A stretch of 64,000 bases of DNA from Paenibacillus durus ATCC 35681 (GCF_000993825.1 NZ_CP011114.1:310001-374000), one strand, 5' to 3'. Positions 52,326 through 61,902 are shown, counted from the stretch's first letter. The notes: a model not told the origin generated them from the letters alone. Numbers and translations: made by a program.

Positions 52326-54818
52326 ATGATCAGATCACTGGCAATGCATTATGCGGCGGAATACGCCGCCCGGGAGGACCGACTGCAGGATCAGGGTGAC
52401 AGGCGCAGCAGCATTCATTACCCTGCTCTGTTTCTGTTTGTAGGAGAGAAGACGGCGCCCGCAATCCGGCCCGTGCTGGATAGCTGCCGCCGCAAATGGG
52501 ATAACGCCGGCGGCGTTCTGGCGGTGCATGCCGTTCCAGAAGGCTGGGAGGCGGAGGAATCCGGCGGCCGGAAGGATGATGCGTCATTCGCTGGAGCCGG
52601 GAAGCCTGCATATGGCGGCACCGCTCCCGGCGGCGTACATGACCGGAGCTGGGTTCCGGCGTCCGCCGTGACAGACTGGCTTTCAGGCCAAGTGAGAACG
52701 ATGATTCTTCCCCGGTCTGAAGGCCGCGATCCCCGCACGCTCCGCCGGGATCTGTACCGGGAATTTCACGGAGAGCAGCGCTATCTGGCGGAGATGAACA
52801 CCGTACTGCGGCGCTTGACGGACGGCATAGCGGATTACGGCCGTCTGTATTCCTCCTTCGATGTCATTCATCTCTCCATTATTACGCGGGTCGACGACCC
52901 GCTTAATGTGCTGCTGCCGGAAATCACGCTGCTGACCCGCGCCGTGCTCGGCCAGTCGTTCAAATCGGTGCAGACCGACCTGTTCGCCCTGATCAGCGAA
53001 CGGGAACAAGCCGAGAGCTTCGGGCTTTCCAGCTCTGTGGGATTGGCTTTCTTGCGTGAGCTGGAGGGAATGCAGGCACCGGATTATGAATATACCGCTC
53101 CGCTGCTCGTCACGGAAGACGGGCTGTCCATTCCGGTCAGCCACGGTCCTTCGCCGCTGTTCGACCTTGTTTACGTCCTATCGGATAAGAACGAGCACGG
53201 CACGTCTCCGGCGGGCGGAATGGAGGACAATTACGAAATTATTTCCCATATCAGCCTGCTGAAGAATGTGATGCGGCCTTCCGGCGGCTTCGGCCCGGAA
53301 CAGGCCGGCTACAACAATATGGCGTTCAAAAGCGGAATCAGGGGCAGCACGGGCCGGCAGGGATACGCCTCTGCCGGCTTCTCCGGCGTCAAACGGCCGA
53401 ACCGGCAGATTGCGCTGGCTGTGCTGTACTCTACGTTCCGCCGGATCAGGGAGGATATGTCCCGCGAGAGCCGGCTCAGCCCGCGTGAACGGCTGGAGCT
53501 GCTGGGCTTAAGCCCTGACAGTCTGCGGGAGCTGGCTCGGCGGCTGCTCCCGGATAAGGAAGGAATCCTTGAGATGACGGGCTTGATGAGCCATGGACGC
53601 CCTTCCTACCATGAGCTTAGAAGGCTGTCTCTTCGCGAAGCGGAAGAGCTGATCTTCGGCGGCGGCGGCGAAGCCTACTTTCAGAGCAATTTCGCTTCGC
53701 CCGCAGCTAAGCGGCTGGAAGCCGCCGATCCCCTGCGGGAATGGGCGCCGCTGCTAGCTTCACCAGATGGAGCAAATCCGGGAATCACGTTCTTCCAGTT
53801 GGCGGAGTGGACCGCTGACAGGGACGATGCCGGCAGCGTGCTGCACGGGCTTCGCCAGCATATGGCCGGCCTCAGAGCAGCGATTGTCTCATCACGGGAA
53901 GAACTGGAGCTGCTGTACGGGGACAGTGTGGACCGGCTGCCTTTTCAGCGGGTGCCGCTGATGGATAAGCGGACGGTCCGGAATTTCATCCATTATCTGT
54001 TTGCCGAAGGCTACGGCGCAAAGTATGAGCTGCTGCTGCTAGAGAGCGAGCTGGCGCTGTGCGCCCGCCTTGAAGCCGGACTGGAGTCGCTCCATTCAGC
54101 AAGCGTCCAGCGGGTGAAGACGATGGAGCGGCTGGAGGAGGAGCTGAAGGCGGCGGCGCTGGACAGCATCGGCCGGGCCGAAAGCGATATTGGCCGAAAC
54201 ATTATGGAGTATTACCGCATCGTTACCGATGAAGTGATCGGCGAGATCGAAGCTCGGCGCGGTCTCGGCGCCCTGGTGAGCGAGCGTTATATGGGAAGCA
54301 TGCCGGACCTGCTGGACCAGGGCATTGTTACGGTGCTGGAACGGCTGATCGAGGTATGCGGCCGGGAAATTCTGACGGCGGAGCCTTTTGCGCTTTCCTT
54401 CGAGGAAGAACTGCTGCGGCGTGCAAATGTCGCGGCGGCGTACGACAACCGGGAGGTATTATCTAAGGAGGAGCTGTTCCGGCGCCTGTACCGCTCGCTG
54501 GAAGAGGAGGCGGCCATCCATGTCCGTCTCTTCGAGTACACCCAGGAGCACCGGCATGAGGAAAAATATTTCTTCGGCGACAGCGGCTCGGAATTTATGC
54601 GCTATGCGCTTTCTGCGGACGAGAAGACGCGCATCTACCGGCTGGGCTATGTGCATGAGCTGCGGCGCAGCGGCGTGGAGAAGCTGAACCTGATGGGCGG
54701 GTTCCATCTGGAGGACCTGTTATACTACCGCAACGGCCGGATCTATTATGAGACTTATTTACAGAATGGCTATGAACTGCATGGCGTGGACGAAGAGTCG
54801 CTTCCCGCTCTGCGCTAG
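52326..54818 (+). CDS. Large unrecognised cytoplasmic partner of the tubulin-like protein
   Basis: 830 residues with no signal peptide or membrane span. I recognise no catalytic motif. Residues about 1-330 are alpha/beta (HYPALFLFVGEK, FDVIHLSIITRVDDPLNVLLPEITLL) and could be a diverged nucleotide-binding or tubulin-like fold without the glycine loop; 330-400 is Gly-rich; the rest is strongly helical (ELRRLSLREAEELIF, RLEEELKAAALDSIGRAES). Its start lies four bases after the tubulin-like stop with a weak ribosome site, which suggests translational coupling and a fixed stoichiometry with that protein. Confidence 0.75.
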   Translation: MIRSLAMHYAAEYAAREDRLQDQGDRRSSIHYPALFLFVGEKTAPAIRPVLDSCRRKWDNAGGVLAVHAVPEGWEAEESGGRKDDASFAGAGKPAYGGTAPGGVHDRSWVPASAVTDWLSGQVRTMILPRSEGRDPRTLRRDLYREFHGEQRYLAEMNTVLRRLTDGIADYGRLYSSFDVIHLSIITRVDDPLNVLLPEITLLTRAVLGQSFKSVQTDLFALISEREQAESFGLSSSVGLAFLRELEGMQAPDYEYTAPLLVTEDGLSIPVSHGPSPLFDLVYVLSDKNEHGTSPAGGMEDNYEIISHISLLKNVMRPSGGFGPEQAGYNNMAFKSGIRGSTGRQGYASAGFSGVKRPNRQIALAVLYSTFRRIREDMSRESRLSPRERLELLGLSPDSLRELARRLLPDKEGILEMTGLMSHGRPSYHELRRLSLREAEELIFGGGGEAYFQSNFASPAAKRLEAADPLREWAPLLASPDGANPGITFFQLAEWTADRDDAGSVLHGLRQHMAGLRAAIVSSREELELLYGDSVDRLPFQRVPLMDKRTVRNFIHYLFAEGYGAKYELLLLESELALCARLEAGLESLHSASVQRVKTMERLEEELKAAALDSIGRAESDIGRNIMEYYRIVTDEVIGEIEARRGLGALVSERYMGSMPDLLDQGIVTVLERLIEVCGREILTAEPFALSFEEELLRRANVAAAYDNREVLSKEELFRRLYRSLEEEAAIHVRLFEYTQEHRHEEKYFFGDSGSEFMRYALSADEKTRIYRLGYVHELRRSGVEKLNLMGGFHLEDLLYYRNGRIYYETYLQNGYELHGVDEESLPALR

Positions 54819-54872
54819 GGGCGAGACGGCCCTGGATCAGGGACCCGTATTACCTGAAAGGATGATGAACTA

Positions 54873-56147
54873 ATGCAGCGAAAATTAAATCTGCTACTCC
54901 TCTTGTTTAGTCTGATTGGCGGAGCGGTCGCCTTTTGTTTAGGCGAGCTGCTGCTGGGGCGTCTGCTCGGAGAATGGCCTTCCATTCTGGTCATCGGCCT
55001 TTATTTTGCCATTGTGGCGCTTGGCATGGGGCTCGGCTGTCTGCTGGCGGAGATGATTTCGCCCAGACTGAACGGCTGGTCATGGCGCCAGCGCTACCTT
55101 GGCTTATCGTGGAAGCTGCTCCCGCTGGCCGTTGTTATACTGCTGGGCGTGGGGATATTGATGGAGTTCGTATATGAACTCAATTTTGGCGGTCTAAAGA
55201 CGGTCAAGGATGTCGTGATGGTCATTGACGATTCCGGCAGCATGGAGCAGAGCGATCCCGGCAACAGCCGCTACTCGGCAGCCCGGGACCTCGTGATGCG
55301 GATGGATGGGGATAACAAGGTAGCCGTACTGACGTTCAGCGATGAGGCGATGGTCGTTCAGCCTCTGACTTCGCTTGCGAAGGCGGGGAACCGGGAGCAG
55401 GTGACGTCAGCCATTAACAATCTGCGGACGACTCAAGGCGGAACGAATCTCAGCGGCGCGCTGTCGGAGGCGCTGAATGTCATTAACGGCGACAGTGCCG
55501 CCGACCGTGGAGCGATGGTTATTCTGCTGTCGGACGGAGTAAGCCGGCTTGATACCAGTACGGAGCTTCAGGCGTACGTGGACCGCGGTATCGCAGTTAA
55601 CACCATCGGACTCAGCCTGAGCGATCCTTCCGGTCCTGCCCTGCTGAAGTCAATCGCCGCGACAACCGGCGGACAATATTATGATGTGGAGGACGCGAAC
55701 CGGCTGGCCGACATTTTCCGCCAGATTTACGACCGTCTCGGCGACCGGACGCTGGTTACGGAGCGGACGGACAACACGCAGCATAGTCCTTACTACGGGG
55801 CCCTGCGTATTCTGTCGCTTGTATTGATCGGCGCCGCGCTCGGGCTCGGGCTCGGCATCGTCTTCGACAACCGCCATCTGGCCAAGAGCTTCGGCCTGGG
55901 AGGGATCGTGTCTGGCCTCCTGGCCGGCCTCACGCTGGAATACGGCCTAAGCAGCCATGGCTTCCTGAATGCGATGGTGCGGCTGCTAGCCGTGCTGCTT
56001 CTGACCGGAGTAATCGCGCTGTTCACCGCAATCGTTCCGGTGGGAGAAGGGCGCCTGACCCGGAGGGGGCGGGGAGAAGCACAGCCGTCCCAGCGACCGT
56101 CGCAGGGTTTTCCGACACGCGGGAATCGAAGCAGCAAAGGCTTCTAG
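54873..56147 (+). CDS. Polytopic membrane VWA-domain protein
   Basis: 424 residues. Three membrane segments (about 5-25, 33-58, 76-98) precede a VWA domain with intact MIDAS (DDSGS at residues 119-123, TQGGTNLSGALSE, LLSDGVSRL). After it come three or four more hydrophobic segments (about 305-395) and a basic C-terminal tail. The VWA domain is followed by NTIGLSLSDP and GGQYYDVEDANRLADIF, typical of BatA/YehP-like domains. By the hydropathy count the VWA domain probably faces outside, like that of the first gene. AAAGGATG lies upstream; the previous stop is 54 bases away. Confidence 0.85.
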   Translation: MQRKLNLLLLLFSLIGGAVAFCLGELLLGRLLGEWPSILVIGLYFAIVALGMGLGCLLAEMISPRLNGWSWRQRYLGLSWKLLPLAVVILLGVGILMEFVYELNFGGLKTVKDVVMVIDDSGSMEQSDPGNSRYSAARDLVMRMDGDNKVAVLTFSDEAMVVQPLTSLAKAGNREQVTSAINNLRTTQGGTNLSGALSEALNVINGDSAADRGAMVILLSDGVSRLDTSTELQAYVDRGIAVNTIGLSLSDPSGPALLKSIAATTGGQYYDVEDANRLADIFRQIYDRLGDRTLVTERTDNTQHSPYYGALRILSLVLIGAALGLGLGIVFDNRHLAKSFGLGGIVSGLLAGLTLEYGLSSHGFLNAMVRLLAVLLLTGVIALFTAIVPVGEGRLTRRGRGEAQPSQRPSQGFPTRGNRSSKGF

Positions 56148-56186
56148 CAGCAAGGTGAAGATTACTTGGAAAGGGGCTGTGCGGCG

Positions 56187-56828
56187 ATGAGGTACATCGA
56201 GCATTCACCGGACTTGCCGGCGATCACGGATATAACCTCGCGCGTGGAGGATCGGACCTGCACGCTCCGGTGGCGCTGGCCGGACGGCCTGCAGGCGGTC
56301 TATATCCACAAAGGCCCAGGCGGCGGAGAGCATCCGGAAGAGGACAGCCGTCCGCCCGGTAGTTTGAAGCTGTATACGCGTGAAGAATACAAGGCGGGCG
56401 GCGGTTATTATGACCGTCTGGAAGAAATCGGTCTGGTCGTCTATACTGTGTTTGCCCGGGTGACGGAGAATGGGGAGACTCTGCTGGTCCGCCAGAGGGA
56501 CGGCGAGAACCGTACGACCGTCAGCGCGGGCAAAGCCCGGATCTATTACGCGATTGACCGCAAACGGGGCTTGTTCCGCAAGGAACAGACCGTACATATG
56601 ACCATTACGGCGGAAGTTCCCGTCGGCAGGGAAGTCCTGTGCTATGTCAAAAAACGCGGCGGTTATCCGGCGGATAAAGAGGATGGCATCCGCTTTCCCT
56701 TTGTCCAGGATTTCGCGCCCGGACGGAACGCTCTTCCGCCGATTGAGATCGGTAAGGATGATCACATCCGTATCTTTTTTACCGACGGGCCGAAATATGG
56801 CCGGTACTATGAGCTTGTGCCGGAATGA
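56187..56828 (+). CDS. Small beta-rich protein of the tubulin-like cluster
   Basis: 213 residues from ATG 56187 (AAAGGGG ten bases before); a TTG at 56166 with AGGTGA upstream is an equal alternative. Alternating strands (CTLRWRWPDGLQAVYIHK, LVVYTVFARVTENGETLLVR, ARIYYAIDRK) suggest two fibronectin- or Ig-like beta domains. There is no signal peptide or membrane span. The name cannot be given. It is last of the first tight block of the cluster, before a 311-base gap with repeats. Confidence 0.7.
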   Translation: MRYIEHSPDLPAITDITSRVEDRTCTLRWRWPDGLQAVYIHKGPGGGEHPEEDSRPPGSLKLYTREEYKAGGGYYDRLEEIGLVVYTVFARVTENGETLLVRQRDGENRTTVSAGKARIYYAIDRKRGLFRKEQTVHMTITAEVPVGREVLCYVKKRGGYPADKEDGIRFPFVQDFAPGRNALPPIEIGKDDHIRIFFTDGPKYGRYYELVPE

Positions 56829-56973
56829 TCGGGGCAGGGGGTCTGCGCCGTCCGCATGGAAGCCGTGTCCTGTAGGGCGGTCTTCTATTATGCATAGAAC
56901 TTATGATTTTTCGGGGTCCTCGCAAAGTACCTGAGTATGCTTCGAGGCCATGGCTTGCACTTTGTAGGGCTAT

Positions 56974-57125
56974 TTTGAAATATAACGTACCTGCGTTTTG
57001 AAAAGACGCCGTCAGGCGTTTCTTCTTAAAATATAAGAAAGTATAAGCTTCGCGCTTAGCATTTGCCTTATATTTCTACGAGAAACGATACCGTCCCTAA
57101 CAGGACGGCGCAGCCGTTTCTTCTT
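56974..57125. repeat. Dispersed repeat, copy B (two hairpin modules flanking the palindrome)
   Basis: Order: a hairpin GCGTTTT/AAGACGC ending in CGTTTCTTCTT (56974-57027); the palindrome AAATATAAG...CTTATATTT (57029-57075) with core AAGCTTCGCGC; then GAGAAACG...CGTTTCTTC (57080-57123) with a different inner stem CCGTCC/GGACGG. It fills most of the 311-base gap 56829-57139, in which no gene is visible, and ends at the ribosome site of the GTPase gene. Confidence 0.8.
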
Positions 57126-57139
57126 GGGAGGGAGAATAT

Positions 57140-58396
57140 ATGTCCTTTTTCAGCCGCTTTTTAAAAAAGAATCAGCCGCAGCCGCGCCCGCTTTTTTATG
57201 ATATTGTATGCCCGTACTGCTTCAGCAAATTTGCTCCTTCGGACGTGGTCTTTCGGGCCGCGCACAGCCGGGATGACGATGAAGATTACGCGCTGGGCGA
57301 AGACGATGTGCTCAATAAATACCGCGAGCGGTTCGGACTCGATTCGGTGGACGATCTCGAAGCGATCATTCCGCCGTCCGACATTCCGGAGGAGCATCAT
57401 CATTATACCGATCATGTGCTGACCGGACTTACCGACCGCTACGGAAAGCTTACCCGCAGACGTCTCTGCCCACACTGCCACAACGAGCTGCCGGTGACCG
57501 CGGGGAAGGTGCCGAGCAACATCATTTCGATTATTGGCGCATCTCAGGTCGGCAAATCGGTCTACATGACCTCGCTGATCCACACGCTTCAGCATACGAC
57601 GGCCGGACATTTCGACGCGGCCTGCATGCCGCTGAACGCCGAAATCAGCCGCAAATTCCGCAGTTTGTACGAGGACCCGCTGTTCGAGCGCGGTGATCTG
57701 CTGTCTTCGACCCAGAAGGAGAAGATGCAGGAGCCGTTTATTTTTCAATTCGTGTTCAAGAATGAGGAGAAGCCTCCGCTGACGCTCGTCTTCTTCGATG
57801 TCGCGGGAGAGGGCATGGTCGATCAGGACTACCTCGGGCTGCACGGCCAGCATATCAAGAATTCGGCGGGCATCCTGTTCATGGTCGATCCGCTGCAAAT
57901 TCGTTCAATCCGCGAGAAAATCCACATCAACATTGGCGACCGTCCCGGCGAATGGGTCTCGCAGTATGATGAGCCGCGCGACGTGGTGCTGACGATGTTC
58001 GGCGATTTCATCGCCTATCAGGAGAAGAGCAGAACGGATATTCCAACCGCCGTTGTACTGACCAAGAGCGATATGCTGCACTCGCTGAAGGACGAGGACG
58101 GGGATTACATTAAAGCGAACAGCAACGTATTCAACAATTACGTTCACCGCGGGACGCTGAATATGGACGAGGTCGGCAATATCGACGGCGAGATCAGCTA
58201 TTTTATCGGGAAGGTGGACCGTCCGTTCAAGGATACGATGGATGTGTATTTCTCCAATACCGCCTACTTCGCGGTTTCGGCACTTGGCAGCAATCCCGTC
58301 GATCAGAAAATCGAAGGCGTCGTCAGCCCCATCCGGGTGGATGAACCGTTCCTGTGGCTGCTGCACAAGCTGAAATTCATCGAGGGGAGCGATTAA
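57140..58396 (+). CDS. P-loop GTPase with split zinc ribbon
   Basis: 418 residues. A zinc ribbon is split around an acidic insert (CPYC at 24-27, CPHC near 110). The nucleotide site follows: Walker A GASQVGKS (133-140), the DxxG-type motif FFDVAGEG (about residue 220) and LTKSD (about residue 312) for guanine recognition, i.e. G1, G3 and G4 of a TRAFAC GTPase. It resembles the DO-GTPase-type proteins found beside GAP1 genes; that link is from memory of the family. No membrane span. GGGAGGGAG lies before the ATG. It overlaps nothing but is three bases from the next gene. Confidence 0.85.
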   Translation: MSFFSRFLKKNQPQPRPLFYDIVCPYCFSKFAPSDVVFRAAHSRDDDEDYALGEDDVLNKYRERFGLDSVDDLEAIIPPSDIPEEHHHYTDHVLTGLTDRYGKLTRRRLCPHCHNELPVTAGKVPSNIISIIGASQVGKSVYMTSLIHTLQHTTAGHFDAACMPLNAEISRKFRSLYEDPLFERGDLLSSTQKEKMQEPFIFQFVFKNEEKPPLTLVFFDVAGEGMVDQDYLGLHGQHIKNSAGILFMVDPLQIRSIREKIHINIGDRPGEWVSQYDEPRDVVLTMFGDFIAYQEKSRTDIPTAVVLTKSDMLHSLKDEDGDYIKANSNVFNNYVHRGTLNMDEVGNIDGEISYFIGKVDRPFKDTMDVYFSNTAYFAVSALGSNPVDQKIEGVVSPIRVDEPFLWLLHKLKFIEGSD

Positions 58397-58399
58397 GCG

Positions 58400-61300
58400 G
58401 TGAGTATTCATTCGGAAGCCGGCATCGCCCAGCAGATGTACACCCGTGAACGGCGCGGTGTCTACCGCTCCACTGAGGGTTTTGACACGGTGGCGAAGTC
58501 GGAGAGTCTGGACAATAATTTTGTCAAAAAAATCCTGCACCCCTTCTGCCTGTACGACGCTCCGGCGGAGCTGGCCGCAAAAGGCGAGAAGGACGAGTCG
58601 CTGTATCCGCCCGCGCTGCATCTGTTCCATCTCGAGAGCGGGGAGACCGTGCTTGGGCAAAGCGTCTTCCAGGCGGCGGATTTCACGGGTCTGCGCAGCG
58701 CTTTTTTCACCCACAACTATGTTCTTCCCGCCTCGCGAGCCGAAGAAATCGTCCGGGATTACGGCGGTTATCTGCACGCGGACTTTGCGAATGGGTTCAG
58801 TGGAGAACCGGGGGAAGCCCTGCCGGTGCTAAGCGGCATTCCGGTACCGCGCCGAAATCGCCCAAGGCCGGCGGAAGTCTTGAAATCGCTGGGCATTAGC
58901 GAGGAAATGTTCAAAAGCCTGCTCCAGGCGGTCATGCAATCGGTGTCCGGCAAAAAGAAGATCTACATATCGCTGAACACGCCCGTAAAGGAGCTGTCCG
59001 CACGGGCAGCCGATTTGACCGAAGTGCTGCTGTGCTGTCTTCCGTTTGAATTCCGGCGCAGACTCGGGGTCATCACATATGCGAAGGAGCCGCAAAGCCG
59101 TAAATACATCCACCTGACGTTCGTGGAGACAGGCTCGCTGCGCCCCGGAGACCGGGCGACGGAGAAGGATTTTATCTTCGATTTCGCCGCCGGACGGACG
59201 CTGAACGCGGATTTTGCCTCCGCTCCGCAGCCATTTCTGGAGCTTGCCTGGGAGCTGCTGCGCGAACCCAAGGCTGCAGAAGATTTTGCCGTGTTTGCGG
59301 ATATTATGCTGGGGGGAACGAGCGCGGAGCGGAAGCTGTCGCTTGGGGCTTATAACGAGCTGGCTGTTTTTTACCGGATTGAGCAGGGAAATGAAGCTTT
59401 ATATACGGAGAACAAAAGCGCTGTGCTCAGCGGGCTGCTGGGCTATCTGGATGGAGAAGGAGCGCTGGAATCGAAAATCCGGCTAAATGATCTGTTCCTG
59501 GAGCGCTTTGACCGCGAGTTCGATGCCGTGCGGCAGAAAAACATTCCGGAGAAGGCAGTGCTGGAGAGCTTCCGGGACTACTTTTCGCTGAAGGGACATA
59601 ACTACCGGACGCGCATTGTGGATTATTTCATCAACGGGATGCTGAACGCGCAAAATGCGGGCCGCGTGGATGCGCTGTCGGCGGCGTACAGCGTGATTGA
59701 AAGCAGCGGGGAACTGGCCGCCGCCTTTTTCGGCAAGCTGCTGACGACGCCGGTCTTTGCCCGGCTGCTGTTCCAGCCTTATGTGGAACTTAGGCTTGCA
59801 TCCGCCGCGAGAGCTGCGGACCTGCTGGAATTTGTCGTGCATTGGGACAGGTTCATGCCGGAAGCGCTGGGACAGCCTGCCGTCGTTGACAGCCTTAGGG
59901 ACTATTTGCCCGAGAAACTGGCGCGGGAACGCGATCCTGTTGCGGCTGTGGCGGCGATCCATGATTACATCGAGCAAGCGGAGAAAGACCGCCGCCGGAG
60001 GGGCGGAATCCGCCCGGAAGCGTTGGCGCTTCAGAAGGAGCTGGCCGCTGCGGCGGACCGGTATCTGCTGGACCGGCTTTCGCTTGACGACATTACCGAG
60101 GAGCAGCTGCTAGAGCTGTCGTTCGTCCGTTTTTCGCTTGATATGGGCGAGTGGGACCCGCCGCTTGATCTGCAGAGCAGACGGAAGGCGAACGTGCTCC
60201 GCGCGGCGTACCGCTGGTTCGGTGAAGAGAATCCGGACGAGCATATTTTTGACGGGTTGTCCCCGCAGGAGATGGATGATGTGCAGCTACTCGGACGGCG
60301 CTGGCTGAAGGAGGGCCGGGGTGCGGAGCCGTTCGCCCGCCTGCCGCTTGCCTTTTACCACAGCCGTTCCCGCGAGGGAGGGCCGCTGGAGTATGTCGCG
60401 CTGCTGGAGCATATCCGCCGCAATGCGGATGGCGATAAGGAGGCGGTGTACCGCTTCCTGGCCTGGTCGCAGGACAGTCCGCTATTTTCCATTTCCTCCA
60501 AGAAGCTTCATCCAGGCTACCGGCGGGCGATTCTGAAATATTTTGCGGGCCATGACCGTGATGCGTTCAAGAACCGCGATTTCCGTAAAAATTACATGGC
60601 CGCAGCCGGACCCGCTCTGCAAGGCGTATACGGCGAAGCCCGGTCGCAGGCAGCCTCGCCGCTCGCGCAGTGGGTACGCCGCAGCCGGTCTCGGCTGATG
60701 CTCCTCGGAACGGCCGTCATCTTTCTACTGGCCGCCGGAGTTCTGGCCGCCAGCTTGCTGAAAGGCGGCGGAGACGAAGCCGCTCCGGCAGCCTCGCCGG
60801 AGCCTTCCCCTTCGCAGGGGGCGGGGATCGTAAGTTATCCCGAAGCCGCCGCGTATCTTGAGCAAGGCGACGGTAAGGGCGGAAGCTCACTGATGTTCGC
60901 CTTCGCCTCTGCAGACGCCTGCCGAAAGTTTAACCCTGCGGAGATTAAAGTGGATTCCGGTGCAGGAAAGGCTGTCATCTATAAAGTTGGCGGTCTGGAC
61001 CATAGCTGTGGGGCTCCGGAATCCCCAGCTCCTTCGGGCGCTGCGGACGCGGGGGATTCAAGCACAGCAGGCGGTGCGGTTGCGGCAGCAGACGGAAGCG
61101 GCGGAACAGGTGGGAATGGAACGGATGGAAATCCGGCGGACGCAGAGACCCATGCGGAAGGAGCGGCATCCGGCGGAGCGTCTTCGCCTGCTTCGGCTGC
61201 TCCAACGGATTCTATGGAAGATGCGGCCGGAGCAGCCGGTTCGCCGTCACCGTCAGGGGAGCCGCTTGCCGCTTCAAGCACGCCGGTATCTCCGCTCCCA

Positions 61301-61492
61301 TCTGATAACGGCTCCGCATCGCCAGAACCTGCGCCATACCAGGTGAGGGTAACGCTGGTATCTTCCCCCAAGCTGACTGCCGGAAGCATGATTGAGGCCG
61401 AAGATTACACGCTGGTTCTGAAGGATGATCCGCGTGCGGCATCATCTCCGGCGGCTTCCGCAAGCGCGAGCCCGAGCCCGGCGGCGAAGTAA
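58400..61492 (+). CDS. GAP1-like GTPase-associated membrane protein
   Basis: 1030 residues from GTG 58400, three bases after the GTPase stop. The N-terminus (QMYTRERRGVYRSTEGFDTVAKS, then LHPFCLYDAP and FFTHNYVLP) resembles the GAP1-N2 domain of GTPase-associated protein 1; the long helical middle would be GAP1-M/C. One membrane segment (about 770-792) is followed by a small outer domain, a 110-residue Ala/Gly/Ser/Pro-rich low-complexity stretch and a final beta segment. So the GTPase-facing part is inside and the tail outside. Its function is not known; the domain names are from family resemblance, not a search. Confidence 0.8.
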   Translation: MSIHSEAGIAQQMYTRERRGVYRSTEGFDTVAKSESLDNNFVKKILHPFCLYDAPAELAAKGEKDESLYPPALHLFHLESGETVLGQSVFQAADFTGLRSAFFTHNYVLPASRAEEIVRDYGGYLHADFANGFSGEPGEALPVLSGIPVPRRNRPRPAEVLKSLGISEEMFKSLLQAVMQSVSGKKKIYISLNTPVKELSARAADLTEVLLCCLPFEFRRRLGVITYAKEPQSRKYIHLTFVETGSLRPGDRATEKDFIFDFAAGRTLNADFASAPQPFLELAWELLREPKAAEDFAVFADIMLGGTSAERKLSLGAYNELAVFYRIEQGNEALYTENKSAVLSGLLGYLDGEGALESKIRLNDLFLERFDREFDAVRQKNIPEKAVLESFRDYFSLKGHNYRTRIVDYFINGMLNAQNAGRVDALSAAYSVIESSGELAAAFFGKLLTTPVFARLLFQPYVELRLASAARAADLLEFVVHWDRFMPEALGQPAVVDSLRDYLPEKLARERDPVAAVAAIHDYIEQAEKDRRRRGGIRPEALALQKELAAAADRYLLDRLSLDDITEEQLLELSFVRFSLDMGEWDPPLDLQSRRKANVLRAAYRWFGEENPDEHIFDGLSPQEMDDVQLLGRRWLKEGRGAEPFARLPLAFYHSRSREGGPLEYVALLEHIRRNADGDKEAVYRFLAWSQDSPLFSISSKKLHPGYRRAILKYFAGHDRDAFKNRDFRKNYMAAAGPALQGVYGEARSQAASPLAQWVRRSRSRLMLLGTAVIFLLAAGVLAASLLKGGGDEAAPAASPEPSPSQGAGIVSYPEAAAYLEQGDGKGGSSLMFAFASADACRKFNPAEIKVDSGAGKAVIYKVGGLDHSCGAPESPAPSGAADAGDSSTAGGAVAAADGSGGTGGNGTDGNPADAETHAEGAASGGASSPASAAPTDSMEDAAGAAGSPSPSGEPLAASSTPVSPLPSDNGSASPEPAPYQVRVTLVSSPKLTAGSMIEAEDYTLVLKDDPRAASSPAASASASPSPAAK

Positions 61493-61540
61493 CGAGTACG
61501 CTTCCCGTTTATTTTTCACGGCTGAATGGCTGGCAATGTA

Positions 61541-61569
61541 TGGACAACCCCTACGATAACCGATATGAT
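61541..61569 (+). promoter_or_regulatory. Promoter of the cobalamin-riboswitch transcript
   Basis: TGGACA (61541-61546) and TATGAT (61564-61569) are exactly 17 bases apart, about 30 bases before the aptamer. Confidence 0.6.
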
Positions 61570-61601
61570 ATAGATTGCCTAAAATTTAATAGAGTCTTAA
61601 A

Positions 61602-61812
61602 AAAGGTGCGGGCCTAGAAAGCCCGCTTAAAAGGGAAGCCGGTTGAAGTCCGGCGCGGTCCCGCCACTGTATATGCGGAGCGATCCTCTGAAATCTGCCA
61701 CTGTTCATGTAGAACGGGAAGGCGAGAGGGAGCGATGAGGCATGAGCCAGGAGACCTGCCTTTTCTAGTCGAGGCCTGGGTGCCCTTCGGGGGGTGAGGA
61801 CACCCGGACATT
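61602..61812 (+). promoter_or_regulatory. Cobalamin riboswitch aptamer
   Basis: The conserved landmarks are present in order: GGTGC near 61605, GGGAAGCCGG, CCGGCGCGGTCCCGCCACTGT, GGGAGCGATGAGGC and the B12 box GAGCCAGGAGACCTGCC (about 61744-61760), then the GGGTG...CACCC hairpin. Binding of adenosylcobalamin or a related corrinoid should shut off the gene downstream. Confidence 0.95.
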
Positions 61813-61868
61813 TATGCGCGGCTGATGCTGAGGATGCTATAAGGCATCGGTTCCGGCCCGGATTACGG

Positions 61869-61901
61869 AAAGACCGTCCCTCTATGGGGCGGTCTTTTTT
61901 T
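61869..61901 (+). terminator. Attenuator terminator of the riboswitch
   Basis: AAAGACCGTCCC and GGGGCGGTCTTT with a five-base loop, then TTTTT. It lies 57 bases behind the aptamer and 143 before the coding start, so it is the probable expression platform (formed when cobalamin is bound). Confidence 0.8.
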
Positions 61902-61902
61902 G

